A DNA stretch of 64,000 nt from Ralstonia pickettii DTP0602 (GCA_000471925.1 CP006667.1:2108001-2172000), one strand, 5' to 3'; counted from the first letter of the stretch, positions 1 through 8,839 are shown. Made by a program: numbers and translations. The notes: generated by a model not told the origin, from the letters alone.

Positions 1-746
1 ATGATCAGAGTTCAAGAAGCGCAGTTCAACGATGCAAAAGCGACGGTGCGATGGCCGGCGGTCGCTGAATAGGTGCCGACGTCGCCGGCTAGACCGCCCT
101 ATCCGTCAAGCCCACTTTGCTAGTGAAGCTTCAGAGCAACGGACAGCAGCTCCGCTCTGGGGTGTCTTATTCGTCGCGCGGGTATTCCCTCTGTTGAGTT
201 TTATGCGTCCACACTATTTAATTCAACATGAATTAATTAATAAGACGCACATCGGCGAAGCGAGAGCTTGCCGCCACGTATCTGACGAGATGATGACGTC
301 ACTCTATAGAGGCACCCGGGGCTGTTTCCCGGTCTTCGCCCAGCACAGTCGCTCTCGCATCGCTTCGCCGCCAGGAAGAACAACCGTAGGAGACTAGATG
401 TGGATGCCTTTGTTCAACGCATGGGCTTGCCGAGGCAGGCGAACGAGCACGCTATCGGGCGCCTCGCCGAGCTCCCGCCAGAGTTCGACAATGGGGTAAA
501 TCCATCAGGCTGAGACCGACCGAAATGACGTGACCGGTGCCATCGCGAGGTCGCCTCGATAGACAGGCCTGTGAGGCGCTGTCGGAGTCGCCAGTCATAA
601 AAGGGCAAATCAGGGTGTGAGGTCTGTTCGAATTTCACGAACGGGCAGGGATGCTATTGCCTCCGACCTGACGAGATTCTGCGACGCGCAGCATGGGACT
701 ATTTTCGTAGCTAAGTCAGCAATTGAAGCTGGTGGTGGAGGGACAG
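1..746. other. Stretch before the porin gene, no supportable gene
   Basis: No reading frame here has convincing protein character. The first bases encode a 23-codon frame (1-72) that could be the start of a gene from outside the window or a decayed antitoxin-like start, but it is too short to assign. The most notable element is an AT-rich block near 211-242 containing an inverted repeat (listed separately). The last 30 bases hold the porin ribosome binding site. Confidence 0.5.
218..236. promoter_or_regulatory. AT-rich inverted repeat, possible operator
   Basis: Seven-base arms TTAATTC and GAATTAA flank a five-base spacer. It sits in an AT-rich island within GC-rich DNA, as dimeric repressor sites often do. 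No adjacent gene start clearly uses it, so its role is a guess. Confidence 0.3.
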
Positions 747-1838
747 ATGTTTCTGAGGTATGGCAAGAAGCGGCAGTGTGCCAGGGCCGCTGTGGCGGCG
801 ATCATGCTGCTTGTGGCGGCGGTCGCGAATGCGCAGGGCAGTATCACCCTTTATGGGCGAGTTGCCGGCGGCGTCGACTATATGAACAAGATCGCCACCG
901 GAAACGGGCAAACCGGCGGCTTGCTGCGTTACGGCAGCAATCAATGGGGGGTAAGCCTGTGGGGGCTCCGGGCCAGGGAGGACTTGGGTGGAGGCCTGAG
1001 CGCGGTGATGAATCTGGAGAGCGCATTTTCATCGGGTGACGGGCTGGGAGCGGGTACAGGCCTCTTCAGCCGCTACGCTGTTGTCGGGCTTTCCAGCAAC
1101 ACATATGGAACCCTGTGGCTCGGTCGCGCCATGGGGCTGCCTGACTCGGAGGGCTGGACCCTCGATCCGATGGGCATGCAGGCCACCAGCATTGGCACAC
1201 TTCAAAATGGCAGAAGCTGGGGGTCCCGTGGTAATGCCATTACCTACACTTCACCAGACTGGGGAGGACTCTCGTTCCGGGCGCAGGCAGGCCTCAATGG
1301 TATGGCAGGCAATTTCAACGCCGGCAGGCAATTGGCTGGCAGTGTGAGTTTCGAGAACGGCCCCATTTTGATTAAGGGAATCTACGAAGAAATTCGAGAT
1401 GCCGATGGGGAATTTACCAATCTATACACTGCTTCACGCCTGTATGAGGCCGGCGCCGCGTATGTGGTGGGCAGCCTGAAGCTGTTCGGGGGCTATAGTC
1501 TCACACGCTCCGGCGGCGCAACAGTGGCAGATGCCGACAATCCGATGGCCGCCAATAAGCAGCAACAGTTCTGGTTTGGCGCGAATTACCAGGCATCGCC
1601 AGCGCTGACGCTGATTGGTGGTGCATACAGGGCAATCCGGAACCATGCTGCCGGCAATGGAACCTTGCTGGCACTGGGCGCAAATTACTATTTCTCGAAG
1701 CGCACCCTGCTTTACGGGACGGTTGGTACCGTCTTGAACGGCGGGAATGCGGTGTTCTCAGTCGAGGCCGGCAGCAACAAGCCTCTGGCGGGTGCAAGTC
1801 AGCAGGGCATCTATACCGGCATCGTGCACCGATTCTGA
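747..1838 (+). CDS. Outer membrane general porin
   Basis: 363 residues forming a trimeric-type Gram-negative porin, expected to sit in the outer membrane and pass small hydrophilic solutes. A basic N-terminus and hydrophobic core end at a signal peptidase site after the ANA near residue 29. The mature start (QGSITLYG) is typical of beta-proteobacterial porins, and the chain ends in a phenylalanine (IVHRF) as expected for recognition by the Bam machinery. I chose the ATG at 747 because GGAGGG lies at 737-742 with good spacing. An in-frame TTG at 723 would add eight residues and lacks a site. Length fits the family (about 350-390). It stands alone, with no neighbour in operon distance. Confidence 0.9.
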   Translation: MFLRYGKKRQCARAAVAAIMLLVAAVANAQGSITLYGRVAGGVDYMNKIATGNGQTGGLLRYGSNQWGVSLWGLRAREDLGGGLSAVMNLESAFSSGDGLGAGTGLFSRYAVVGLSSNTYGTLWLGRAMGLPDSEGWTLDPMGMQATSIGTLQNGRSWGSRGNAITYTSPDWGGLSFRAQAGLNGMAGNFNAGRQLAGSVSFENGPILIKGIYEEIRDADGEFTNLYTASRLYEAGAAYVVGSLKLFGGYSLTRSGGATVADADNPMAANKQQQFWFGANYQASPALTLIGGAYRAIRNHAAGNGTLLALGANYYFSKRTLLYGTVGTVLNGGNAVFSVEAGSNKPLAGASQQGIYTGIVHRF

Positions 1839-2646
1839 CTTGCAGGCATCCGACGCGATGCACGGGCAATATCGCGCTTAGGTGAGGCGACAGACCCAAT
1901 GCATCAAGCGAAAAGCTTTTGTGGTCGAAGGGGGTAGGGCAATCGACCGACGCGCAACTCATAAGGCCGCTGACTTGCTGACCCCGACCACTCTGGATCG
2001 GCCGAGGAAGGGACATCCGACCGCTCCACACCGAATGTCCAGCGCCGCTATTGGCCCTCCCGTGGGAGAGGGCGGCTGGCCGCTCCAACTGCCGAAGCGG
2101 TCAATCAACCAGTGGAGCGAGTGGCGGCTGCGCCATCGCCCATTGACGCCGCATTGCCGAAGCCATCGGTTGTATCTCCTGCGATACAAGGTACAGCCGA
2201 AAATCTAGACATAATTGCCGGATATGTCGCGCAACCGGACCGCCGGCCCCGCCCACCTCTGCTGCCAGCGACGCGCTTCACCGGCCAGGATGAGGCCGAG
2301 CAGCGTGGTGCCGCAGCCGGTAAGGGTGGCGCTGCCCGGTCGTCTCTTGCCGACCCTTCTGAGTCGTTCGCGCACGGCTCAGCGTGCGACCGCAACCTGG
2401 GCCAAAGCAGTCGCTCGCAGCGCCCCACTTGCCCCGCAGTTCAGGCAAGGGGTGCCTTCTTGCTGCGCCTGCGCTAGCGACTGGCGAGTAGGCATGCATC
2501 GGAGATATGTGTGACCTCGACGGGGTGATCGAATTGAGGGCCGCCAGGCATCCGGGTTTAGTGATGACGGCGCGAAGCCCGAGATCGTGATGCACCATCC
2601 CCTTGGCCGAGGGCACATGTGCGCACCACCTGCTCCACGAGCTCAA
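1839..2646. other. Gene-poor stretch between porin and LRAT gene
   Basis: About 800 bases with only short overlapping frames whose translations are Arg/Pro/Ser-rich and resemble nothing. A GC-rich stem (GCCCTC at 2054-2059 paired with GAGGGC at 2068-2073) has no T-run and is not a convincing terminator. The stretch may be decayed DNA downstream of both flanking genes, which converge here. Confidence 0.5.
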
Positions 2647-3183
2647 CTACATCGGAGCGCAGCGCAACCGTCCCGCCTCCGGACTTTCGCCGCCAAACGC
2701 TGCAGCGGTATTCCACCAATCTGGAAGCATGCAGGCGATCAGGCGTAGTCCGCTTAGCGGATGAACCATGCAATGCTGCACTTGTTCGCTGCGGCTCTCG
2801 CCGTACAGGCACCACATGCAGAAGTGTTCGCAGTTGTTGGTGAACAGGCAATATCGGTCCTCGCCCAGGCGGGAGCGGGCGCGCCGGACAGCGTCGGTCG
2901 CGCTGTACCGCGCCATTGGCGAAGGCAGCACGATGATGCCCTGATCGTCGGCGAATGCTTCCAATGTCAGCGCTTCGACCGGTCCTCGTTGCTGCCGATG
3001 CCAGTAGCCCGCGTAGTGAACCACCATGCCGTCACCGACATAGATGCCGTGATGAGCGTAGCATTTGCGCGGAGAGATGAGATGCGCACCGAGCGGTGGC
3101 TCTGGATCTGGCGCTCGGAATGCGCAGGTTGCCACGTCGGCCGCTGGCTGGACCAGCTTTGCAATTTCACCCGTGGAAGTCAT
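2647..3183 (-). CDS. LRAT-domain (NlpC/P60-like) protein
   Basis: 178 residues with the circularly permuted papain-like fold of the lecithin:retinol acyltransferase family. Visible signatures are HHGIYVGDGMVVHYAG at about residues 44-59, supplying the conserved histidines, and NNCEHFC at 116-122, where Cys118 would be the thiol nucleophile. In bacteria this family includes acyltransferases, deamidases and peptidase-like toxins, and the substrate cannot be told from sequence. There is no signal peptide or membrane segment, so it is probably cytoplasmic. The ribosome binding site is weak (AGAGAG about 7 bases upstream of the ATG). It is followed 189 bases upstream by the AhpD-like gene on the same strand, too distant to call an operon. 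Confidence 0.8.
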   Translation of the reverse strand: MTSTGEIAKLVQPAADVATCAFRAPDPEPPLGAHLISPRKCYAHHGIYVGDGMVVHYAGYWHRQQRGPVEALTLEAFADDQGIIVLPSPMARYSATDAVRRARSRLGEDRYCLFTNNCEHFCMWCLYGESRSEQVQHCMVHPLSGLRLIACMLPDWWNTAAAFGGESPEAGRLRCAPM

Positions 3184-3372
3184 TTCAATCTCTCTGATTC
3201 TGGCTGGAGTCTGCGACGTCCGCTAACGGCATAGGGCATGCCAAGGACACTGATTGCGAACCTCGAGGCTCCCGAGTTGCACGGAAGAGATGGAATGCGA
3301 CTGCTTCCTTCTCCAACCAGGCGGCAGCGAAATGCAGGGGCCAGGAAGCTGGCCTCTGTTCACAATGGCTGG

Positions 3373-3828
3373 TTAGGCCTTGCCCAAGTCTTCGACCAGC
3401 GGGGAGCGGCGGAAGCTGATTGCGAGGCGATTGAGTGCATTCATCAGGCTGATCGCCATCGTCAGGTCAGCGAGTTCCTTTTCGCTGAAGACTGCTGCGG
3501 CCGCGCGGAAGGCGTCATCAGGGACATAAGTTTTAGAGACGCGCGTCACAGATTCAGCCCATGCAAGCGCTGCCTTTTCGCGGTCACTGAAGAGAGCGCC
3601 TGCTTCCTGCCAGACTCGCACGAGCGCGAGCTTTCCGATCGACACGCCTTTCTTCACCAGGTCGCGCGTGTGCATGTCCAGGCAGTACTTGCAGCCATTG
3701 ATCTGGCTTACGCGCAGATAGACCAGCTCCACGAGAACATCATCAAGTCCGGACTGCAGGATGTATCCGTAGACACTGCCGAACGCCTTTACGCCGCCCG
3801 GAGACACTTTTGTATAGTCCAGCCTCAT
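3373..3828 (-). CDS. Carboxymuconolactone decarboxylase / AhpD-like protein
   Basis: 151-residue member of the CMD/AhpD fold. The redox motif is complete: Cys46-Lys-Tyr-Cys49 followed by His53, as in alkylhydroperoxidase AhpD, where the cysteine pair reduces peroxides or shuttles electrons. The rest is the helical fold seen in single-domain members of about 150 residues. The start at 3828 is preceded by AAAGGAG at good spacing. An in-frame ATG at 3846 would place the site inside the gene. The small exported-protein gene at 3910 lies 81 bases upstream on the same strand, and the pair may be transcribed together from the promoter and operator at 4234-4286. Confidence 0.88.
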   Translation of the reverse strand: MRLDYTKVSPGGVKAFGSVYGYILQSGLDDVLVELVYLRVSQINGCKYCLDMHTRDLVKKGVSIGKLALVRVWQEAGALFSDREKAALAWAESVTRVSKTYVPDDAFRAAAAVFSEKELADLTMAISLMNALNRLAISFRRSPLVEDLGKA

Positions 3829-3909
3829 TTCGAACTCCTTTCGCAAGTCGTCAGTTCCTTGTCGTCGCTATCCACGACAAACACGGCCAGCAGTTTGGCG
3901 GGCACCTGC

Positions 3910-4212
3910 TTACGCGAGCCAAGGCAGCGATTTGCTCGGCGCCCCCGAAGCCTTGCTTGCCTCATTCGCAGTGCCCGTGTCACTGGTGTAACCCGGCAGA
4001 GCAGACACTCCCCTCATGTCTTGACCTGCGAGCAGTTTGTCCTTCGTGCTGTTGATGTGGCTCAGTGGCGCCGATCTACCTTTCAGGTCGTGGCCGGCCG
4101 TCAGCGGACGACTTGTTACCCACGCCGATTCGGTCGCTGACGCCCACGCGGTAACGCCAGCGGACAGGATCGCAGTGGCGCAAAGTGCGCTAATCAATCG
4201 GATCTGATTCAT
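3910..4212 (-). CDS. Small exported protein of unknown function
   Basis: 100 residues. The N-terminus is a clean Sec signal peptide (MNQIRLISALCATAILSAG, cleavage after WASA near residue 26). The mature part is about 74 residues, polar and without cysteines, so it is likely periplasmic and soluble. I do not recognise the family. The start at 4212 is chosen because AAGGAAG lies six bases upstream and because it puts the signal peptide at the N-terminus. The earlier ATG at 4245 overlaps the operator-like palindrome. It probably heads a two-gene unit with the AhpD-like gene, which would fit a repressor-controlled stress response. That last point is inference. Confidence 0.7.
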   Translation of the reverse strand: MNQIRLISALCATAILSAGVTAWASATESAWVTSRPLTAGHDLKGRSAPLSHINSTKDKLLAGQDMRGVSALPGYTSDTGTANEASKASGAPSKSLPWLA

Positions 4213-4233
4213 GATGAACTTCCTTCGTTTATA

Positions 4234-4256
4234 ACTACGATCCACACAGTCGTAGT
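4234..4256. promoter_or_regulatory. Palindromic operator candidate
   Basis: Perfect 7-base arms ACTACGA (4234-4240) and TCGTAGT (4250-4256) with a 9-base spacer. It lies just downstream of the predicted -10 and upstream of the start at 4212, the classic place for a TetR-type repressor. No regulator gene is evident next to it. Confidence 0.6.
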
Positions 4257-4257
4257 A

Positions 4258-4286
4258 ACGATAGTAGATCTTGCATCGAAGTGCAA
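4258..4286 (-). promoter_or_regulatory. Sigma-70-like promoter for the 4212/3828 genes
   Basis: On the minus strand TTGCAC (4286-4281) and TATCGT (4263-4258) are separated by 17 bases. Transcription would start within or beside the palindrome at 4234-4256, so a bound repressor would block it. Confidence 0.55.
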
Positions 4287-4656
4287 GTCATGAGCGCAGG
4301 TCGGCGGGTGGCAGGCGACAGGAGAAACCTTGCGTGTGAAATCTACGACTCATAAAATCGCAGTTTTTCACGCGTATGAAAAGGTCGCGCGCCCGGTCTG
4401 CTACCGCAACGCCGAGGGGCTCAAGATCCGTCCTTATGCTCTGCAGCACATGATTGCGAATCCCGGCCGACTCTCGAGTGGAGCCGGAGGGGTGCGCGAG
4501 CAGGTGGCTATCGCGCTGCAGTGAACGGAGGCCGTCCTAGCCTCACTCAAGAAGGCACAACGCGAGACATCCACAGGCAGGCGGAGTGCGCGCGGTAGTC
4601 CGCACTGGTCGTGTCTCCTGCATGCGAGCGGCCTGAAAGTCCGTGACAGCAGCAGG
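4287..4656. other. Stretch without a supportable gene
   Basis: Contains a 64-codon frame at 4330-4524 (+) with no ribosome binding site and no family resemblance. The string CTACGACTCA at about 4342-4351 echoes one arm of the nearby palindrome. Nothing else was recognised. Confidence 0.45.
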
Positions 4657-5451
4657 CTACTTGAGCGTGAGCTCGTACATGCCAGTGACGTCGTCCATCA
4701 CCTGAAGAATTCGCTCGCTGGTCGTGGCAATGTTTCTCAACTGCTCCGCTCGACTGACGCCAGTTTGACTGAGCGCCTCTTTAAAGAACAGCCACTGAGA
4801 ACCGGCAAGCTGCAGTTCGCCTCGGATTGCTGCAGTGTTTTGTGGTGCCGAGGTCAGCAGTTCCTGCGCGGCGCCGAATTCGGTGGTAGCCGTGTCCAGC
4901 TCCTGTGTCATCTGGGGGGAGGTGATACCCCAGGCGCGTAACATGCTGATCTTGGCGATTCTCTGCGAGAGCATTCGCTGGCGGCCGGCAACGTTGATCA
5001 GCTTTGCCGTAGTGGTGCCGGAGAATCTCTCCAGCTGTACGGTACCCTGTTGTGCAAGCTTCAGTACCTCCTCGCTCATCCTGGCGATTGTCTTCCCGTT
5101 CTCGAGATTCGGTTCGCTGCTGGACAGCAACTGCTTATAGGAAATCCACGCCTGCTCGAGTCTCGCGTAGGTGTCCTTGATCTCCGACGTAGGCGCGTAC
5201 GCCTGCAGATCCTTGAGTTGCTTGTCGAAGAGCGCGACTGACTGCTCCAGGATCCGCCTGGCTCGTTCGACTTCAACACCGAGGCCAGCCTGGCAATAGG
5301 CCTTGGCCATGCGCTGGGACAGCATGCGCTGGCGGCCCGCTTTGTTGATGGCCGAGTTAATGGTCAGTGTTTCGGCCGATGCGGTTCCGGCCAAGGCAAG
5401 CGCCAGGACGCTGCAGACGAGCAGGCAAGCGACACTGAGGTAACGTTTCAA
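4657..5451 (-). CDS. Exported protein with two PilJ-N (type IV pili MCP N-terminal) domains
   Basis: 264 residues. After a signal peptide (cleavage after TASA near residue 26) come two copies of the helical PilJ N-terminal sensory domain, each opening with GRQRMLSQR at about residues 38 and 148. The same motif occurs in PilJ and resembles the ligand-binding P-box region of NarX-type nitrate sensors. There is no second membrane segment or signalling domain, so it is a free periplasmic sensory module. I chose the TTG at 5451 because GGAG precedes it and it gives a proper signal peptide. An ATG at 5505 would add 18 residues and overlap the upstream gene. It follows the gene at 5465-6145 by 13 bases, so the two form one operon. 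Confidence 0.75.
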   Translation of the reverse strand: MKRYLSVACLLVCSVLALALAGTASAETLTINSAINKAGRQRMLSQRMAKAYCQAGLGVEVERARRILEQSVALFDKQLKDLQAYAPTSEIKDTYARLEQAWISYKQLLSSSEPNLENGKTIARMSEEVLKLAQQGTVQLERFSGTTTAKLINVAGRQRMLSQRIAKISMLRAWGITSPQMTQELDTATTEFGAAQELLTSAPQNTAAIRGELQLAGSQWLFFKEALSQTGVSRAEQLRNIATTSERILQVMDDVTGMYELTLK

Positions 5452-5464
5452 GGCAGTCTCCGCA

Positions 5465-6145
5465 TCAGTGTCCGACGGAATTCTTCTGCGCGCCGTTCGA
5501 GCCAACGACGTGGCGGATCAACTGATCCATTTCCTTGATGATGCCCGCCAGCACTTCCGTGATCACCGAGAACTCCTTGCCGTACTGCCCGGCCCGCGCC
5601 GCCGAGACGCGCCCATTCATTGCGACGATGTTCGCCTGCATCGAAATACTGCTGAGGCGCTCGACGAGGTCGGTCTGGCGCTTGCGAACCGTGACTTCGC
5701 AACGGTGCATTTCCTCCTGATAGGCCTGCGTAACGGTCTGCAGCAGTTCAAGCATTGGTGTGGCCTGCGTGACCAGCGCATCGAGCGCTGAGGCACGCAG
5801 GCTGGTGTCGGCTGTCGGTGCGTCTATTGCTGTCCTGACCTGGCCAATGAATTCGCGGATACGTGCATCGGCCCGTGCATTGCCAAAGTACAACTGCTGC
5901 AGGGGACCGGAGAATACGCCGGGCAACCGCTCATTGCCCTTCACGAGATCCGAATGCGCCGACTCGAACATCGCCAGGCACCTCCGGACGATATCGAGCG
6001 CCGCAGGATCGCCGCGCGAAGCGAGCAGCATATGAAGGACGATCCGTTGCGACAGCATGCGCTGCCTTCCGGACAAGTTGATCAACGTACCGATGGTCTC
6101 GGCCGACACTTCGGCCTGGGGTAGCGGGGTAGAGGAAGCGTTCAT
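5465..6145 (-). CDS. Cytoplasmic PilJ-N protein with short MCP-like tail
   Basis: 226 residues with no signal peptide. Residues about 18-150 match a PilJ N-terminal sensory domain (GRQRMLSQRIV near residue 26). Residues about 165-210 resemble the chemoreceptor hairpin tip (ISMQANIVAMNGRVSAARAG), but the long coiled coil of a true methyl-accepting protein is missing. It may bind the same class of ligand as its periplasmic neighbour and act as a reduced signalling partner. Regulation or chemotaxis output is not shown by the sequence. It is first in a two-gene operon with the gene at 5451. Confidence 0.72.
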   Translation of the reverse strand: MNASSTPLPQAEVSAETIGTLINLSGRQRMLSQRIVLHMLLASRGDPAALDIVRRCLAMFESAHSDLVKGNERLPGVFSGPLQQLYFGNARADARIREFIGQVRTAIDAPTADTSLRASALDALVTQATPMLELLQTVTQAYQEEMHRCEVTVRKRQTDLVERLSSISMQANIVAMNGRVSAARAGQYGKEFSVITEVLAGIIKEMDQLIRHVVGSNGAQKNSVGH

Positions 6146-6602
6146 GCCATGCCTTGCAGGGGAGTGTTGACGCAGACGCGCGCCGCGCTGACTGGAAAAT
6201 CAAGCGCCCGATGCCAGAGCAGACCGGTTCCCGGCAGGCGGTCATTTCCCTTCGCGGCGCCGTTGCACCGTACGCCTTCTTCGGAACGTGTCATCGCGAC
6301 GTGTCAATTTGTTTCAAGGCCGTTGGCCTGTGTGCCCCAAACGCAATATGTGTGCCATACCTCACGCAAGTCGCGGAGGGGCTGAGACGCAGGGAGCAAA
6401 GGGCCCAGCGCACTAGTCTGGTGCCTGATGGTGCATAACGATGCGTGCGCTGGGAGAAGTTCTGCAAGGGCGGCGAGGCGACTTCGCTAGAATAGGCACT
6501 TCGATCGTGTTTCCACACGAGTGTCTGGATTGCGGCGGGTCAGAGGATCGCAGCGATGCCCTGGCGATCGGCTGTTGTCCCGTGCCCTCATATGAAGTTG
6601 AA
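6146..6602. other. Divergent intergenic region, no gene seen
   Basis: About 450 bases between divergent genes, expected to hold the promoters of both. Several short frames exist but lack coding character. No convincing -35/-10 pair or palindrome stood out. Confidence 0.4.
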
Positions 6603-6854
6603 ATGACAAAGACGAAAATCTCGATCATGGCATTCGTGCTTGCCGCCGTCAGTTCGTTGGCGCATGCGAGCCTGGCCACGGATGCTCGGGCGTTCAAGAA
6701 TGGCGTCAAGACAGCAGGAAAGCAGACCGGGCATGCTGTGCGCGATGCCGCGCACGCGGTGGGCCGTGGTGCGAAGGGTGCCGGCCACACCGTGGCTGGC
6801 GCAACAAGGAACGGCTATCACGCGACGAAAAGGGCGGTGACAGGGCACGAATAG
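6603..6854 (+). CDS. Small exported Ala/Gly/His-rich protein
   Basis: 83 residues. A signal peptide (MTKTKISIMAFVLAAVSSLA, cleavage after AHA near residue 22) is followed by a 61-residue basic segment rich in Ala, Gly, Lys and His, with a loose 11-residue pattern of GxKxAG and GRGAKGAG. This is probably an amphipathic helix in the periplasm. I do not recognise a family. The start at 6603 is set by the signal peptide. An upstream in-frame ATG at 6441 would bury it. The ribosome binding site is poor. No co-transcribed neighbour. Confidence 0.6.
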   Translation: MTKTKISIMAFVLAAVSSLAHASLATDARAFKNGVKTAGKQTGHAVRDAAHAVGRGAKGAGHTVAGATRNGYHATKRAVTGHE

Positions 6855-6992
6855 AGGTCGCGACCCGCTAACGAGCCTTGGGCCGGATACGCAACGGCAT
6901 CACACCGCCGCGCTGTCAGCTCGGGCGCGCCATTTCCTGGGTCACCTCGGATTTTTTCCGCACGCCACGCAGCATCTCGCCTACGATGCCTG

Positions 6993-7290
6993 TTACGCCC
7001 GAACCCGCGAGAGCCTGAACGCGTGGTGCCCGACCGTGGGCGCGATGCCCTGCACCAGCTGGGCCAGCAACTCGCCGGCGGCGGGGCCAGTGCCAAATCC
7101 GTGGCCGCTGAACCCCATGCCAATGAAGAAGCCGGGAAGGGAGTCCACTGCCGAGATGACTGGCAGGGCGTCGGGGGTGACATCCATCATGCCGCCCCAG
7201 GCCTGGACCACCTGGGCGCCTCCGAAGACGGGGAACGCCCGCTGCAGTTGACGGAGCGCGGCGAATACGGAGTTGGTGTTGGGTCCGGGG
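6993..7290 (-). pseudogene. 3' fragment of a FAD-dependent amine/amino-acid oxidoreductase gene
   Basis: About 100 residues matching the C-terminal end of DAO/DadA-type flavoenzymes: GxNTxxxF, then DALPVISAV, then the FAD-contacting GFSGHGFGTGPAAGELLA block. Full-length relatives have 370-450 residues with an N-terminal GxGxxG dinucleotide site, which is absent. The break lies near 7290, where sequence on the other strand becomes a sigma-factor fragment. It is therefore a truncated, presumably dead gene. Confidence 0.7.
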
Positions 7291-7617
7291 TCGCCTGAAG
7301 CCACGGCCGAACGCGGTCAGGTGCGCGAGCTCTTGCAGGCTGCGGTCGAAATGTTGCCGGCAATCGACCGCTGCGTTTTCATGCTTCGGGCCGTCGAAGA
7401 CATGAGCGTGGAGGAAACGGCTTATTGCCTTGGCGTAAGCGGTGACGTGGTCAAGACGCGCTTCCTCCGGGCCCGCACAATGCTGCGCGAATCCCTGGCT
7501 GAAGAGGTAAATCCCTATCTGCAAAGCACGTTCAGTGTTGCGGGCCCACGCTGCGACGCGGTGGTCAATCACGTGCTCGCCGCCCTTCGCGTGCGCGGGC
7601 TCTTCCGTCCGCATTGA
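7291..7617 (+). pseudogene. 3' fragment of an ECF-type sigma factor gene
   Basis: About 108 residues matching sigma region 4 (LPAIDRCVFMLRAVEDMS, then the helix-turn-helix around EETAYCLGVSGDVVKTR) and the C-terminal tail typical of Burkholderiales ECF factors. Region 2, needed to bind the -10 and core polymerase, is missing, and there is no ribosome binding site at the break. The coding match begins exactly where the flavoenzyme fragment on the opposite strand ends, so the two genes were joined by a deletion or rearrangement. Confidence 0.72.
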
Positions 7618-8026
7618 CGACCATTCGCCGCGAGAAGTTTCACGGGACCGGCACCGGGCGGAACAGTTTCGACCATCGGAAAAAGCGCGCAGTCGGCCGA
7701 TGCCGCCGAAAGTGTAGAAGGTGCGGAAAAGCTGACGTGAGCAACTTCTAATTGCTTGCCGGTCCGCACCATCTAGCATTCTGAGAACGCCCGTGCTCGG
7801 TGCACCGGATCCTGATCCTGACGCGGACAATTGCGGATTCTTTTTCTCCTTTTCGGCGCACTGTTTCATCGATGTAACGAAGTAACACCGCCGCAGATCT
7901 GATCTTGAAAGCCGTACGTTGCGCTTTGTTTTTGGCGCCATATAGTGACTCTGCCTGGCGAGATCAGCGTCTTCTTGACGCCCTGATTGCCGGACCAGTC
8001 AACCCAGGGTACCGTGGGAGCGCGAC
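7618..8026. other. Upstream region of the RHS/terpenoid-like operon
   Basis: No gene seen. It is less GC-rich towards its right end and carries a candidate promoter at 7919-7946 and a ribosome binding site (GGGAG) before the ATG at 8027. Confidence 0.5.
7919..7946 (+). promoter_or_regulatory. Candidate sigma-70 promoter for the 8027-22273 operon
   Basis: TTGCGC (7919-7924) and TATAGT (7941-7946) with a 16-base spacer, placed about 80 bases before the first start codon. It is the best match in the upstream region, but the -35 is weak. Confidence 0.45.
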
Positions 8027-8839
8027 ATGAGACGTGTATTCAAATCGGCAGAGCATAACGAAACGTTCCTCGACGAGGGGGCCGTTCTCGCGCAACTCCT
8101 GACTGAAGAGGAAGTGCGTGCATTGCAGCGCTTTTATTGGAATGAGGCGCCATCCTCGGAACTTGGGTTTCATGCGACGATGTTCAGTGACGATGCGGAA
8201 TATCGCGCGCGCGTCGACGCAAAGATAAAAGAATATCTCGCTCCGCGTCTCGCAATGTTTCTCGATGACTATCGCTGTGTTGTCGGAAATTTTGTCGTTA
8301 AGGAGCATAGCCGTTCGGGAACCGAGGTTTCCCTGCATCAGGACTGGACCTTTGTCGATGAGCGCTTGATGCGCTCGGTCAATGTCTGGTGTCCTCTCAT
8401 CGACACCGACGCCTCGAACGGCGGGCAATCGATCTTCAAAGGCAGCCACCGCATCGTCGACGTTCTGCGTGGGCCCTATTTTCCGAACCCCTTCGTGACG
8501 CTTGCCGAGACGATCGTGGAAAAGTATCTGATGGACGTTCCACTGCGCGCGGGACAGGCGATTATCTACGATCACGCGCTGGTCCATGCTACGCCACCGA
8601 ACCGGAGCCGGCAGACGCGCGTCGCGGCGAACATGGTGCTGGTTCCCAGCGAGGCGCAACTGCTTCACTGCTATCTCGAGCAAGGCGCCCCACGCGCCAG
8701 GCCAGAGCTGTTCGCCGTCGACGACGAGTTTTTCCTTCACAACAAGATCGGCGATCGGCCAGGCGGACGCTTCCTCGGTTATGTCGATAACGCCATTCCG
8801 GCCATCGCCCTCGAACAGTTGCCGCTCGTCCCGGCGTGA
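8027..8839 (+). CDS. Phytanoyl-CoA dioxygenase (PhyH) family protein
   Basis: 270 residues of the Fe(II)/2-oxoglutarate oxygenase fold. The iron triad is visible as His104-x-Asp106 (SLHQDWTF) and a distal His187 in HATPPNRS. A conserved arginine shortly after (about 198) would hold 2-oxoglutarate. Family members hydroxylate or desaturate lipids, terpenoids and small peptides, and the substrate here is unknown. The start is supported by GGGAG upstream. It is the first gene of a tight + strand operon that also encodes prenyltransferase-like, cyclase-like, acyltransferase-like and P450 enzymes, which suggests a tailoring oxidation in a natural-product pathway (inference). Confidence 0.85.
   Translation: MRRVFKSAEHNETFLDEGAVLAQLLTEEEVRALQRFYWNEAPSSELGFHATMFSDDAEYRARVDAKIKEYLAPRLAMFLDDYRCVVGNFVVKEHSRSGTEVSLHQDWTFVDERLMRSVNVWCPLIDTDASNGGQSIFKGSHRIVDVLRGPYFPNPFVTLAETIVEKYLMDVPLRAGQAIIYDHALVHATPPNRSRQTRVAANMVLVPSEAQLLHCYLEQGAPRARPELFAVDDEFFLHNKIGDRPGGRFLGYVDNAIPAIALEQLPLVPA

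Noticed and set aside
1..72. Possible start of an antitoxin-like or MoaE-like protein at the left edge
   Set aside because: Only 23 codons before a stop; the resemblance is a few residues and could be chance.
2054..2073. GC-rich stem considered as a porin terminator
   Set aside because: More than 200 bases after the gene and without a T-run.
4330..4524. 64-codon + strand frame
   Set aside because: No ribosome binding site, no domain, unusual composition; listed only as part of a gene-free stretch.
6916..7941. 341-codon - strand frame spanning the gene scar
   Set aside because: In another frame from both gene fragments; translation shows no family resemblance.
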